A DNA stretch of 36,903 nt from Endozoicomonas numazuensis (GCF_000722635.1 NZ_JOKH01000012.1:11047-47949); one strand, 5' to 3'. Shown: positions 1 through 8,487, numbered from the stretch's first letter. Notes: generated by a model from the letters alone, not told the origin. Program-made: numbers and translations.

Positions 1-305
1 TCCAGCTCTTTTTCTGCATACTTTGCCAGCAGTGCGATCAGACCTGCTCCGGCAATGGAAAAGAGGTAGGGCATGAGCACCGCTAGCCCGTTGGAACCAT
101 TGTGGAAATCATGGCTGTGAGCATGCATCATCGAAAGAATATGAGCGATGATAGCCCCCATGGCAGCAATCTGGGCAATTGCCAGATCCATAAAGACAAT
201 ACCGCGCTCCAGAACCTGCCGCCCCAGAATCAGATGAGTGCTGAAAACAATGATGCCTGCCACGAGGGCAGGCAAAAGTATTGAAAGAAGATCCCATTCC
301 ATCAT
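1..305 (-). CDS. Metal (zinc) ABC transporter permease, ZnuB-like, partial
   Basis: This is the N-terminal ~101 residues of an integral membrane permease; the rest lies beyond the left edge. The protein begins MMEWDLLSILLPALVAG and shows hydrophobic segments typical of the ABC-3 (ZnuB/TroC/MntB) family, including a segment FMDLAIAQIAAMGAIIAHIL and a short His-rich loop (MMHAHSHDFH) that could face the periplasm. The start ATG (303-305) overlaps the stop of the upstream binding-protein gene as ATGA, which suggests translational coupling. Genes for binding protein and permease together imply a zinc importer in the inner membrane. No ATPase gene (znuC) is seen in the window; it may lie further left. 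The metal is inferred from the neighbours and the upstream Zur-like site. Confidence 0.8.
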   Translation of the reverse strand, partial: MMEWDLLSILLPALVAGIIVFSTHLILGRQVLERGIVFMDLAIAQIAAMGAIIAHILSMMHAHSHDFHNGSNGLAVLMPYLFSIAGAGLIALLAKYAEKEL

Positions 306-1216
306 GAATTTTCCGGACGCCTGGTCACCTCCAGCAGCTTTTTAATCAAGTCGTTATAGAGGCTGATCAGATTATTACTCTGTGCACTACCACCTACAGA
401 CATGGGCAACTCTATAGCGGGTACTCCTGCTTTCTGGCTTAGCCAGTCTGCTCCTTTCTTGTCCTGATAGGAGGCATACACGATGGCATCGATATGCGTC
501 TTTTTAGAAAGGTTCAATAATGATGCCAGATGCTGGGTTGAAGGCGGCAGACCGGGTTTGGGTTCCAGATCGCCCACGACATTGACACTCAGCCATTGCA
601 GCAGATAGTCAAAGTTACTGTGGTAGGTCACCAGATTTTTGCCTTTTAGCGGAGCCGCTTCCTTTTCCCAGCGCTTGATGTTGGTTTCCCAGCTTTCCGA
701 GAATTTCTTGGCATTGGCCAGGTATGTGTCCCTGTTTTCTGGATCAAGCTTTGCCATACGCTCTGCCAAAGCCTGAGCGATCTCTACCATCCTATAAGGG
801 TCAAGATGCAGGTGAGGGTTTCCTTCAGGGTGGACATCACCCATGGTCGGGTCCACCTTCTCCAGCTTGCCAATGGTGTCCACCTGGTCTGCAGCAAAGA
901 ATAACCCTTTGTTTCTGGATTGAACGTTAGGGTTGGCTGACTTCATTTGTAGAACGGGCAGCCAGCCGGTTTCCAGTTCAGCACCGGAGCAAACGACTAT
1001 GTCAGCTTTTCTCATTTTCGAGATAAGTCCGGGACGAGCCTGAATATGATGAGGGTCCTGTCTCGCTGTAGTTGCGGTATAAGTCGTTGCTCCTGGTGCA
1101 ATTTCTTCGGCCAAAGCCGCCCATTCTGGTTCACAGGCAAAAACAGTCAACGCTGCGTGACTGGATACAGGAAATACCAGAGCGGATGTTAATAGCAGTT
1201 TAGAAAGTGTGCGCAT
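302..1216 (-). CDS. Zinc ABC transporter substrate-binding protein, ZnuA-like
   Basis: A periplasmic cluster A-I (TroA/ZnuA) metal-binding protein of 304 residues from the chosen start. It begins MRTLSKLLLTSALVFPVSSHA, a clear signal peptide. Probable metal ligands are the His of DPHH (about residues 56-57), PHLHLDP (about 134-140) and the His of TYHSNF (about 199). It lacks the long His-rich insert of classical ZnuA; the His-rich region of this operon is in the upstream outer-membrane protein. The ATG at 1216 is preferred to an upstream in-frame start at 1240 because GGAG lies 6 bases before it and the signal peptide then starts properly. It overlaps the 3' end of the upstream gene by 17 bases and the permease start by 4, so the three genes form one operon. 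Confidence 0.88.
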   Translation of the reverse strand: MRTLSKLLLTSALVFPVSSHAALTVFACEPEWAALAEEIAPGATTYTATTARQDPHHIQARPGLISKMRKADIVVCSGAELETGWLPVLQMKSANPNVQSRNKGLFFAADQVDTIGKLEKVDPTMGDVHPEGNPHLHLDPYRMVEIAQALAERMAKLDPENRDTYLANAKKFSESWETNIKRWEKEAAPLKGKNLVTYHSNFDYLLQWLSVNVVGDLEPKPGLPPSTQHLASLLNLSKKTHIDAIVYASYQDKKGADWLSQKAGVPAIELPMSVGGSAQSNNLISLYNDLIKKLLEVTRRPENS

Positions 1217-2471
1217 CGTGGGCTCCAAGAGACATAACATACTGAAGGGTTACGATGTCATTCTTAATGTTTTCAAAACCATCGCCTGTCTGACGTGTGT
1301 ACTGCAATCTAACGGTAGAGAAATGAGAGTGACTCCAGGAAACCATGAATTCACTTTCTTTCAACTTCTGCTCATGAAAGTGGTCACCGTGCGCTTCGTA
1401 ACCTTTAAATTCTCCATAGCGTGCACCCACTGCCCACTGGGATGTCATCTGGAAAACACTGCTCAGGTAGAAACCTTCGTTTTTCTGATTACCCTTGATG
1501 GTTTCGCTGATGTCTTCTGCTTGCAAGTATTCACCTGAAAGCGTCAGATTTTGATATTTGTAATTGCCGTCAGGTGCCCACTTCCAAACCGCCTCAGCAA
1601 TATAAGTATTCTTGCCCGTAAACTGGGCATCATGGGAGTGGCTGTGAGCGTTGCCGTGGTCATGACTGTGGCTATGGCTGTGGTCATGGCTATGGCTGTG
1701 CTCATCATGGTGGTCATGTTCATCGTGCCCGCTGGTCATACTGGCGCCGTTCTCATTCCTCAGGTAGCTGAGGCCTAGCTGCCAACTGTTCTCTTCATTG
1801 AAGTCACCTCCAATTTTGGTAAATGCGGTGTAGACGCCTACTGATTTCGGGTCATTAAGGCCTTGAGCCCGCATCTTGTTGCCGCCAAAAGCCTCAGTAC
1901 CGATAGTCCAGAAAGTATCTGTTGGCATGACATAGTTCAGGCGAACACCGTCGTCATAGTAGTGAGACCCCAGCATTGCACGGTATACAGCAGGTCTTTC
2001 AACAAATGAATCGGAGTGGGTGTGCTGGCCGTTCAGGTATCCGATATCAGACAGAAAGCGGCCTGCACGAACACTAAAGCCACCAGGCAGAGCCAGAGTC
2101 TGGATGAAAGCTTCTTCAGTCTCAAACTCGGTTTTGTTGTCGTGCTCATGCACCACACCGGTGAACTTTCCATAGAAAAGATCATCAATAGCAGCGCTGA
2201 CACCTAATTCAACATGCCCCAGACCAAAGCCCTTCTCGTATTCGCTCAAGGCACTGTTGGATGATTTGTAGTGGCCATCAAGGATAAGACTGAAGTTAGG
2301 TTTAAAATCTTCAGCGATAGCGGTTGATGAGACAGCAGCCAGAATCAGTGCTTTGACCATTTTGCTGTAGGCCCATCTCTTGAGAGACGGCTTTTTATAA
2401 GCCATAGCGTTCTTACAGAAAGACGCGCATTGGAAGTCAGTGGACATAACCGGCGAGTATACTCCAGGCAC
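1200..2471 (-). CDS. Outer-membrane porin-like protein with His/Asp-rich loop, zinc operon
   Basis: An exported beta-barrel-like protein: after the signal core (VKALILAAVSSTAIA) there are many short amphipathic strands rich in Y, F, G and W, and it ends in a beta-strand-like segment. About two thirds along is a stretch of alternating His, Asp, Ser and Glu (for example HSHSHDHGNAHSHSHD), which would suit a surface loop binding Zn2+. Proteins of this kind occur next to znuA in other gammaproteobacteria; the exact role (zinc capture or passage through the outer membrane) is inference. The start is uncertain. The GTG at 2471 has the best ribosome site (AAGGAG, spacing 6) but leaves about 37 residues before the hydrophobic core. 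ATG at 2405 or 2360 would give ordinary signal peptides with weak ribosome sites. A Zur-like palindrome lies about 76 bases upstream. Confidence 0.75.
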   Translation of the reverse strand: MPGVYSPVMSTDFQCASFCKNAMAYKKPSLKRWAYSKMVKALILAAVSSTAIAEDFKPNFSLILDGHYKSSNSALSEYEKGFGLGHVELGVSAAIDDLFYGKFTGVVHEHDNKTEFETEEAFIQTLALPGGFSVRAGRFLSDIGYLNGQHTHSDSFVERPAVYRAMLGSHYYDDGVRLNYVMPTDTFWTIGTEAFGGNKMRAQGLNDPKSVGVYTAFTKIGGDFNEENSWQLGLSYLRNENGASMTSGHDEHDHHDEHSHSHDHSHSHSHDHGNAHSHSHDAQFTGKNTYIAEAVWKWAPDGNYKYQNLTLSGEYLQAEDISETIKGNQKNEGFYLSSVFQMTSQWAVGARYGEFKGYEAHGDHFHEQKLKESEFMVSWSHSHFSTVRLQYTRQTGDGFENIKNDIVTLQYVMSLGAHDAHTF

Positions 2472-2545
2472 AAAAGGCTCCTTGGTGTGTTGAATAATCA
2501 CTGCGTATGGTGATCTAAATTTAGTCGATATTTGTTATTTTTCTA

Positions 2546-2565
2546 GATGTTATAACATAGCATTT
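2546..2565 (-). promoter_or_regulatory. Candidate Zur operator (zinc uptake regulator box)
   Basis: A perfect 12-bp palindrome ATGTTATAACAT at 2547-2558 sits in AT-rich DNA upstream of the zinc operon. On the minus strand the context reads GAAATGCTATGTTATAAC, close to the known gammaproteobacterial Zur box (GAAATGTTATA-N-TATAACATTTC). A TTGAAA that could be a -35 element overlaps its upstream edge on the minus strand. Seen: the palindrome and its place. Inferred: repression by Zur with zinc. Confidence 0.65.
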
Positions 2566-2640
2566 CTTTCAAGCATTTCTATGCTGATGGCCGGCAGGAT
2601 GAATCGAACTCATTGATGCTTTTACTGGACTACCCAAGAT

Positions 2641-2809
2641 GACTCATCGGAATTCAGGTCTGAAGCCGGGCGTTATCATCTCTATGTTTCCCTGGTTTGC
2701 CCCTGGGCTCCGGACATTGATATTCAGAAAACTCAAACAGTTGGAACCCCTTATCAGTATTTCTGTTGTCGGCCCTGGCATGCTGGAACAGAGCTGGAGT
2801 CTTGATTAG
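2641..2809 (+). pseudogene. Remnant of glutathionyl-hydroquinone reductase (YqjG/Gto-type)
   Basis: No intact frame exists, but two adjacent frames give a recognisable N-terminal part of the glutathionyl-hydroquinone reductase family (Omega-like glutathione transferases such as E. coli YqjG). The first frame reads SEAGRYHLYVSLVCPWA, containing the active-site CPW motif (normally CPWAHRT). After an apparent 2-base loss at about 2710, the next frame reads RTLIFRKLKQLEPLISISVV and ends in a TAG at 2807-2809. The C-terminal domain is absent. The copy is therefore both frameshifted and truncated, a decayed gene fragment. The family match is from memory of the motif, not from a search. Confidence 0.7.
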
Positions 2810-2932
2810 AACTAAGGTTCAGCTCGCGATCATCTCTACCCATCAGGATTATCAAACCGGTGAGTCGATGCCCTATGTCCGACAGGCTCCTGGTCACAAA
2901 ATCATTAATGTCTGCCAGTCAACAGGGTTGTT
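2810..2932. other. Intergenic stretch after the pseudogene, no gene seen
   Basis: Between the YqjG-like remnant and the 3' end of the DMT gene. A short frame crosses it (for example MPYVRQAPGHKIINVCQ) but I cannot connect it to a known family; it may be more decayed coding DNA. Confidence 0.4.
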
Positions 2933-3379
2933 TTATCGGCCCGCGCGGCTACCAAGGTGAAAAAGAAAAATAGCCGCCAGTGCCGCAATTGATGCCAGTA
3001 TATGCCAAAGGTTTAATGATTCACGAAATATAATAATCCCCACAATGATCGATGTGGTAAGAATGGAAAGAACCGCATACAGCGTGTAGTAACTGGCGCC
3101 AAAATTCATGTATAAAATGGTCACCCCCAGCCAGGCTATTGCCATGCCCAGTCCACTGATTGAGGCCCAGACATAACTCTTTTTAAAGCTTAAAAGGTAT
3201 TCCGGGTTTTCTATAAATAGAGAAGCGGCAAAACTGAATATTGTGCAAAAAATAGTCACAAAGACAATGTAAATAAATGGGTTGATCGTGTTGGTGGTTT
3301 CTTTAACACCAAAGGCTAACAGTGCATTGCCAACGGCTGCAATCATTGCGTAGGTCAGAGGGGAGTGGAGAGATGACAT
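2933..3379 (-). CDS. Small EamA/DMT-type membrane protein
   Basis: 148 residues with about four to five transmembrane helices, for example IYIVFVTIFCTIFSFAASLF, LGMAIAWLGVTILYMNFG and LYAVLSILTTSIIVGIIIF, and the pattern ILYMNFGASYYTLYAVLSIL followed by FRESLNLWHILA that is typical of one EamA repeat of the drug/metabolite transporter superfamily. Full EamA proteins have two repeats and about 300 residues. This is a single repeat, like small multidrug-resistance-type or half-size DMT proteins that work as dimers. The ATG at 3379 has only a weak ribosome site. Substrate cannot be read from the sequence. Confidence 0.7.
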   Translation of the reverse strand: MSSLHSPLTYAMIAAVGNALLAFGVKETTNTINPFIYIVFVTIFCTIFSFAASLFIENPEYLLSFKKSYVWASISGLGMAIAWLGVTILYMNFGASYYTLYAVLSILTTSIIVGIIIFRESLNLWHILASIAALAAIFLFHLGSRAGR

Positions 3380-3727
3380 AGAGAAGGTCTGCCTGAAAAA
3401 TAAGGCTTATTATAGACACTGGTTGAATGAACAGGCGGACTTATTCTGATCAATGAATCATTTGTAGTCTGGGTCTGATTCATTGCCAGAAACAAAGCGA
3501 TTCAAATGACCCGAATAACGGTGAGTAGGTTTACCATGGGCACTTTAAATGCAACCTGCAACCTGCAACCTGAAAAATAAAAAGAATCAATAAAAACAAT
3601 AGCGAACAAAGTTTGCTTTTAAGTGACATTAATCAACAAAAGGTGGCGGATAAGTCGTTAATCTTGCCGCCATCAAAAACCAATAAAGATTAATAGGAAT
3701 ATTGCAATTAATACTCTATCTCTTCCG
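3380..3727. other. Divergent intergenic region between the DMT and DASS genes
   Basis: About 350 AT-rich bases without a convincing frame. It must hold the promoters of two divergent genes. It contains a short tandem repeat (3551-3571) and, at 3622-3637, AGTGA-CATTAA-TCAAC, a weak match to the CRP site TGTGA-N6-TCACA. CRP control of a dicarboxylate carrier would make sense but is only suggested. Confidence 0.4.
3551..3571. repeat. Three tandem copies of a 7-bp unit
   Basis: GCAACCT is repeated three times without change in the intergenic region upstream of the DASS gene. Function unknown; a slippage-prone tract that could vary between strains. Confidence 0.8.
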
Positions 3728-5053
3728 TTGAGGCTCGCCTTTATTGGAGTATGGGCCGTAGTCAGTTATTTCCTGGGTCAGGGTCTGGTAGAACAACCGG
3801 ATACCCAGCTGGGTTTGTTCATGTTGCTGTTTTTTGCCGGGTTATGGATGACAGAAATTGTCCCTCTGCCTATCTCGGCGCTTTTAGTCCCCGTTGTCGC
3901 AGCTCTGATACAAGTGCTTGATTTTGCCAAGGGCATGTCAAACTTTTCCTCAACCATTATTTTCCTGTTCATGGGGGGCTTTACCCTTGCCGCTCTATTG
4001 AATAATTACGGTATAGATCGCTGGTTGGCTGAACGTGTGACCTATCTGGCCGGTGGTCGTTTATGGGTTTCAGTCATTCTGTTTTTTTCTGTGGTTTCCT
4101 TCTTGTCGATGTGGATGAGCAACACTTCCACAACAGCAATGATGTTGCCCATTGCTATTGGACTGATTGACAAAAAATACCCAAGAATGCGTACTTTTGT
4201 TGTGCTGGGTACAGCTTATGCGGCCAATATTGGTGGCTTGGCAACAGTCGTTGGCTCACCTCCCAACGGTATTGCGGCTGAAGCGCTCGACCTGGACTTC
4301 CTGACCTGGATGAAAGTGGGTCTGCCCAGTACTGTGATGCTCTTCCCTGCGGTATTGTTCTCCATGTGGCTGATTATTCGCCCTGAGAAAGATGCTCAAG
4401 TAAATCAGAGCCGTGGCAACGGTTTTGAAATGGACTGGAGCCCACAGGCAAAGGGTGCAATTGCCCTGTTTGTGTTCACGGTTGTTTGCTGGATTTTCGC
4501 TAAACCTATCGGCCAATTCCTGGATGTAAAAGGCTTTGATCGTCTGATTGCAGTGGCAATCACCGCTGCTGCACCTGCTCTTGGATTGATTGGCTGGAAA
4601 GAGCTGGAAAAGAAAATCGACTGGGGCATTCTTTTGCTGTTCGGTGGGGGTATCTGCTTGTCCATGATTCTCAAGGACACTGGAACTTCCGCATGGCTGG
4701 CAGGGAATATCATGACATCGCTGAGTGAAGCCCCCAGCTGGCTGCTGATTATTGCTTGTATTGCCTTTATGATTTTCCTGACAGAAATGGCGTCCAATAC
4801 CGGGTCTGCAGCCATTCTTATTCCAGTGATGATTGCACTGGCCGATCAGTTTAACCCTGCCATTACCTATTCATTGGTGTTTGGTGTAGGTGTAGCGGCT
4901 ACCTGTGCCTTCATGTTGCCCGTAGCAACGCCTCCCAATGCTCTAGCATACGGAACCGGTGAAGTTAAACAGGGACAAATGCTGAAAGCAGGTATGGTGT
5001 TGAACATTATCAGTATCTTTGTTGTTTACTTCAGCGTATCTGCCTTTGCCTGA
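3728..5053 (+). CDS. DASS/SLC13-family sodium:dicarboxylate (anion) symporter
   Basis: 441 residues of a polytopic inner-membrane carrier of the divalent anion:Na+ symporter family (like VcINDY), which brings in C4-dicarboxylates or related anions with Na+. Family hallmarks are present: SNTST at 131-135 and SNTGS at 356-360, the paired Ser-Asn-Thr motifs that bind substrate carboxylates; GSPPN at 176-180; and the SLC13 signature LPVATPPNALAYGTGEV at 397-413. About eleven hydrophobic segments are spread along the protein. No ATG start is available: the frame can begin at TTG 3728, or at ATT 3701, which has AGGA just before it and would add MAINTLSLP. The gene appears to stand alone. The exact substrate (succinate, sulfate or other) is not determined. 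Confidence 0.88.
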   Translation: MRLAFIGVWAVVSYFLGQGLVEQPDTQLGLFMLLFFAGLWMTEIVPLPISALLVPVVAALIQVLDFAKGMSNFSSTIIFLFMGGFTLAALLNNYGIDRWLAERVTYLAGGRLWVSVILFFSVVSFLSMWMSNTSTTAMMLPIAIGLIDKKYPRMRTFVVLGTAYAANIGGLATVVGSPPNGIAAEALDLDFLTWMKVGLPSTVMLFPAVLFSMWLIIRPEKDAQVNQSRGNGFEMDWSPQAKGAIALFVFTVVCWIFAKPIGQFLDVKGFDRLIAVAITAAAPALGLIGWKELEKKIDWGILLLFGGGICLSMILKDTGTSAWLAGNIMTSLSEAPSWLLIIACIAFMIFLTEMASNTGSAAILIPVMIALADQFNPAITYSLVFGVGVAATCAFMLPVATPPNALAYGTGEVKQGQMLKAGMVLNIISIFVVYFSVSAFA

Positions 5054-5242
5054 TAGCCCAAGACGTTTCCCTTGCTGGTATCAGCACGAATCAGTGAGGG
5101 GGTTTAGAGTAATGAAAATTAAAAATAATGTTATTTATTTCAATTGCTTCTAATTACAGCTGTCAGTAGCCTATCGAGAGCCTGCTTTTCATTCTGTTGA
5201 AGCAGTGACAGTGAACTATTTATAAAAGACTGGGATGCATCG

Positions 5243-6967
5243 ATGCTCACTTGGCTCTGGCACTACATTCGTCCTTACCGTCTCCGACTCCTGGCAGCTC
5301 TTGTTGCGTTGGTGTTTACTGCGGGAATGACATTGAGCCTGGGTCAGGGTCTGAAGCTGATGATTGATCAGGGCTTTGTTGAAGGTTCTGTAGATGGACT
5401 TTGGCAGTCTCTGCAGATCTTTCTGGTGCTGGTCGTCGCCATGTCATTAGGTGCCTACTGTCGTTTTTACCTCGTATCCTGGTTGGGAGAACGTGTCGTT
5501 GCGGATATCCGTAAAGATCTTTATCTCAATCTGGTCAAACTGCACCCCGGTTTTTTTGACGACAATCATTCGGGTGAAATCCAGAGTCGTGTAACCACAG
5601 ATACGACTCTGCTTCAGTCGGTTATTGGTTCAGAAATCTCTTTTGCTCTTCGAAACTCTCTTATTTTTCTGGGCGGTTTGGTTCTGATGCTACTTAGTAA
5701 CCTGAAGCTATCGCTGATGGTGCTGGTGGCAGTTCCTCTGATTATCTTCCCTTTGATTCACATTGGCCGACGAATTCGCAAGCTTTCCAGTGAAAGTCAG
5801 GAGAAAGTAGCGGATGCTGGAGCCTGGGTGGGCGAAAGTTTGCAAAACCTCAAAGTGGTTCAAGCCTTCAACCGGGAAGACGTGGTAGTCAGACGGTTTA
5901 ATGGAGCGGCTGAAACAGCCTTTGATGTTGCTATCCAGAGAATCAAGAAACGCGCTCTGCTGATTTGTCTCGTGATGCTCCTGGTGCTCAGCGCAGTAGG
6001 TGGTATGTTGTATGTCGGTGGTAGTGATGTTGTCGAAGGGCACCTCAGTGGTGGCGATCTGGCGGCATTTGTCTTCTACGCCATCATGGTGGCGGGTTCT
6101 CTGGCCGCTGTAACGGAAGTGTATGGTGAGTTGCAAAGAGCGGCAGGAGCGGTTGATCGTATCCGTGAACTGATGGCCTGGAAGTCCGATATCACCGAGC
6201 CTGAGGCTCCTTCTGCCCCGGAAAAAGTGGGTGGTAGTCTGGAGTTTAATCAGGTGACCTATGCCTACCCATCAAGATTAAATGAGCCTGCCATTGAAGC
6301 GTTGTCTCTGAATATAAAGCCTGGCGAAAGAGTTGCCCTGGTGGGACCTTCTGGAGCGGGTAAGTCTACTATTTTTGAGTTGCTACTGCGCTTTCGGGAC
6401 CCGTTATCTGGACAGATAATGTTGGATGGTGTGCCCATTCATCAAATGAAACCGTCACGGTTACGCAGCTATTATGCGTTGGTGCCTCAGCATCCTGTTT
6501 TGTTCTCTGCCAACGTCTGGGAGAACTTGCGCTATGGCGATCCCGATGCAACAGATGAAGCAGTGATTGCTGCAGCAAAAGCTGCTCATGCGGATGAGTT
6601 TATTCAGCAACTGCCACAGGGTTACAGCAGCTATCTGGGTGAGCGTGGTGTAAAACTCTCTGGTGGTCAGCAGCAAAGACTGGCTATTGCCAGAGCGATT
6701 CTGCGAGACCCTGAAATACTGTTGTTGGACGAAGCCACCAGTGCCCTGGACGCTCAGAGTGAATTTTTGGTGCAACAGGCTCTGGATCGTTTAATGAAAG
6801 ACCGTACAACGCTGATCATTGCCCACCGACTGGCGACGATTACCCACGTAGATCGTATTGCAGTGATGGATAAAGGCAAGCTCGTAGCCACAGGAACGCA
6901 CGAAGAGTTGCTGGAAACTTCTGTGCTATATAGCCGTCTGGCTGAGCTGCAATTCAATGCAGCGTGA
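5243..6967 (+). CDS. MsbA-like ABC exporter (fused permease and ATPase)
   Basis: A 574-residue half-transporter with an N-terminal six-helix ABC exporter domain (about 1-310) and a C-terminal ATPase (about 330-570). Walker A GPSGAGKST is at 368-376, Q-loop VPQHPVLF near 414, signature LSGGQQQR at 472-479, Walker B ILLLDEATSALD at 492-503 and the switch His (AHRL) at 528. All catalytic residues are present. It would work as a homodimer in the inner membrane. Its length and style fit the MsbA-related exporters found beside true MsbA in proteobacteria; the cargo (lipid, drug or peptide) is unknown. ATG 5243 is preceded at some distance by GGGA. A TATAAAA run and an imperfect hairpin just upstream recall the dispersed element described elsewhere, but the box is missing. 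Confidence 0.9.
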   Translation: MLTWLWHYIRPYRLRLLAALVALVFTAGMTLSLGQGLKLMIDQGFVEGSVDGLWQSLQIFLVLVVAMSLGAYCRFYLVSWLGERVVADIRKDLYLNLVKLHPGFFDDNHSGEIQSRVTTDTTLLQSVIGSEISFALRNSLIFLGGLVLMLLSNLKLSLMVLVAVPLIIFPLIHIGRRIRKLSSESQEKVADAGAWVGESLQNLKVVQAFNREDVVVRRFNGAAETAFDVAIQRIKKRALLICLVMLLVLSAVGGMLYVGGSDVVEGHLSGGDLAAFVFYAIMVAGSLAAVTEVYGELQRAAGAVDRIRELMAWKSDITEPEAPSAPEKVGGSLEFNQVTYAYPSRLNEPAIEALSLNIKPGERVALVGPSGAGKSTIFELLLRFRDPLSGQIMLDGVPIHQMKPSRLRSYYALVPQHPVLFSANVWENLRYGDPDATDEAVIAAAKAAHADEFIQQLPQGYSSYLGERGVKLSGGQQQRLAIARAILRDPEILLLDEATSALDAQSEFLVQQALDRLMKDRTTLIIAHRLATITHVDRIAVMDKGKLVATGTHEELLETSVLYSRLAELQFNAA

Positions 6968-7039
6968 TTTATCAAGCTGAATGCACTGCGGCTGCGGATT
7001 GCGGCGGATAAAGGGCGGGACCTGATTTGAGGCAGAATA

Positions 7040-7069
7040 CCTGTCAAACAGGTTAGTCCTGCTGACAGG
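7040..7069 (+). terminator. Possible terminator after the ABC exporter gene
   Basis: CCTGTCA (7040-7046) pairs with TGACAGG (7063-7069) around a 16-base loop, followed by TTGAGGATTTT. The stem is short and the U-run poor, so this is only a possible stop for the exporter transcript. Confidence 0.35.
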
Positions 7070-7089
7070 TTGAGGATTTTATCCGCTAT

Positions 7090-8487
7090 GTGCTTGTCTC
7101 ATATCTATCATGGATTGATGAGGTGTTATGGATGATTTTCCCATTAGCAGCTCTCGCCACCCAGCAAGAGACAGGAAAACTGCCGGGTTTAAGCGAAGTT
7201 AAGGCGTGTGAGTCTGAGCAAAAATGTGTAAGGTATTTTTCGCCATGTCCACCTGCTGACTACTCATTTGATTTCACCGGCTTGGCTAAACTCAATGAAC
7301 GGTTATGCCGCTCTGTAGAAGGTCAAAAATTTTTAACGGTTTGTGGCTTATGGGCTGATAGATTGATTCAGGAAAAAGTCCCTACGCTACAAACGAAGAA
7401 TTTGAGTGACCTGCTAGAACAGTTTGCATTGGAGGCCACTGAAGAGGAAGTCTCGAAGGCAATAAACCTGTACCATTCCATGGGTGTTCTTCGTTGTGTT
7501 CTGGCTGCATTATACGCCAGCTCAGATATTCCCGAAGACCGGGAAGTGCAGTCCCGGACTCTCGACTTGTGGGCATCTCCCGCAATTAAAAAGATGTTTG
7601 AACGTAATGCGGCTGCCATTGGTTATGGTCAGTTTAATACGTTAAATAAGTCACTAAACGTTCTGTATAAAGACGACGATATTCTTATTGTCTGTAAACC
7701 CCCATACCAGCTATCACATCCCTTGTCAGAAGTACCGGGCAATAGTCTTATGAACGTGGTTTTGCACCACTACCCGGAAAACAGGAGTCTGCCCCGGGGT
7801 GGTCTGGCTCATCGCCTGGATAGAGACTCTAGTGGAAATCTTGCCATAGGGCTAAACTACGCATCTTTGGTGCACTTGATAGACATTATCAGTCGTCACG
7901 AGTGTATCAGGGAGTATGAAGCGATCGTTGAAGGGGGGCTCGAATCTGATTCTGGTGTTATCGACTGCAAGGTTGATACACCATTCTGGAGAAAGAGCAA
8001 GCAGTTAAATGGAGTCACCCGATTTACAGTGATAGAGCGATTCAAAAATTTTACCCATGTGCTACTGCGTCTGGAAACTGGCCGTCGTCACCAGATTCGG
8101 GCGCATATGGCAAAGGCCATGAATCATCCACTTGTTGGAGACAGGCTTTATAATCCAAGGTATAAGTCATGCGCCGTATCCAATGAAAAGGGAGCGCTGG
8201 AGTTAGGACGCTATGTAAATAGCTTTTGTCGGCAAGCCTTACATTCAAGGCGCATCAGCTTCAAGCACCCTCGTTATAATCATAGTCTTGATGTAACTTC
8301 CAAGCTCCCTGAAGATTTCCAGTCCCTTTTGTTTTTATTAAGGAAGGATGCTAAACGTCCCTCGCATAAAAATCCTTCTGCGCCGTCGTCACTTTCTTCA
8401 GGTAATTCCTCGACTCCTCCCTTGGATGACGCTGGGTCAGTGCCCGGTAAACCTGCTCCGGACGCATCTTGTTCAGAATTTCCATAG
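7090..8487 (+). CDS. RluA-family pseudouridine synthase with long N-terminal extension
   Basis: 465 residues. The catalytic domain starts near residue 188 (NSLNVLYKDDDILIVCKPP-like opening) and carries HRLDRDSSG at 241-249 with the catalytic Asp at 244, and the RNA-binding segment RRHQIRAHM at 332-340. It should isomerise uridines in rRNA or tRNA; the target is not predictable. The first ~185 residues are an extension not seen in typical RluA/RluC/RluD proteins (about 220-330 residues, often with S4); I do not recognise it. The last ~45 residues, rich in Pro and Ser, are encoded opposite the mltC remnant, so the native C-terminus may have been lost and replaced by read-through of foreign DNA. 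The start is GTG 7090; ATG 7132 with GAGG upstream is an alternative. Confidence 0.82.
   Translation: MLVSYLSWIDEVLWMIFPLAALATQQETGKLPGLSEVKACESEQKCVRYFSPCPPADYSFDFTGLAKLNERLCRSVEGQKFLTVCGLWADRLIQEKVPTLQTKNLSDLLEQFALEATEEEVSKAINLYHSMGVLRCVLAALYASSDIPEDREVQSRTLDLWASPAIKKMFERNAAAIGYGQFNTLNKSLNVLYKDDDILIVCKPPYQLSHPLSEVPGNSLMNVVLHHYPENRSLPRGGLAHRLDRDSSGNLAIGLNYASLVHLIDIISRHECIREYEAIVEGGLESDSGVIDCKVDTPFWRKSKQLNGVTRFTVIERFKNFTHVLLRLETGRRHQIRAHMAKAMNHPLVGDRLYNPRYKSCAVSNEKGALELGRYVNSFCRQALHSRRISFKHPRYNHSLDVTSKLPEDFQSLLFLLRKDAKRPSHKNPSAPSSLSSGNSSTPPLDDAGSVPGKPAPDASCSEFP

Noticed and set aside
1551-1778. Val/Met-rich plus-strand frame opposite the His-rich loop
   Set aside because: Its hydrophobic repeats are simply the complement of the His/Asp codons of the outer-membrane protein.
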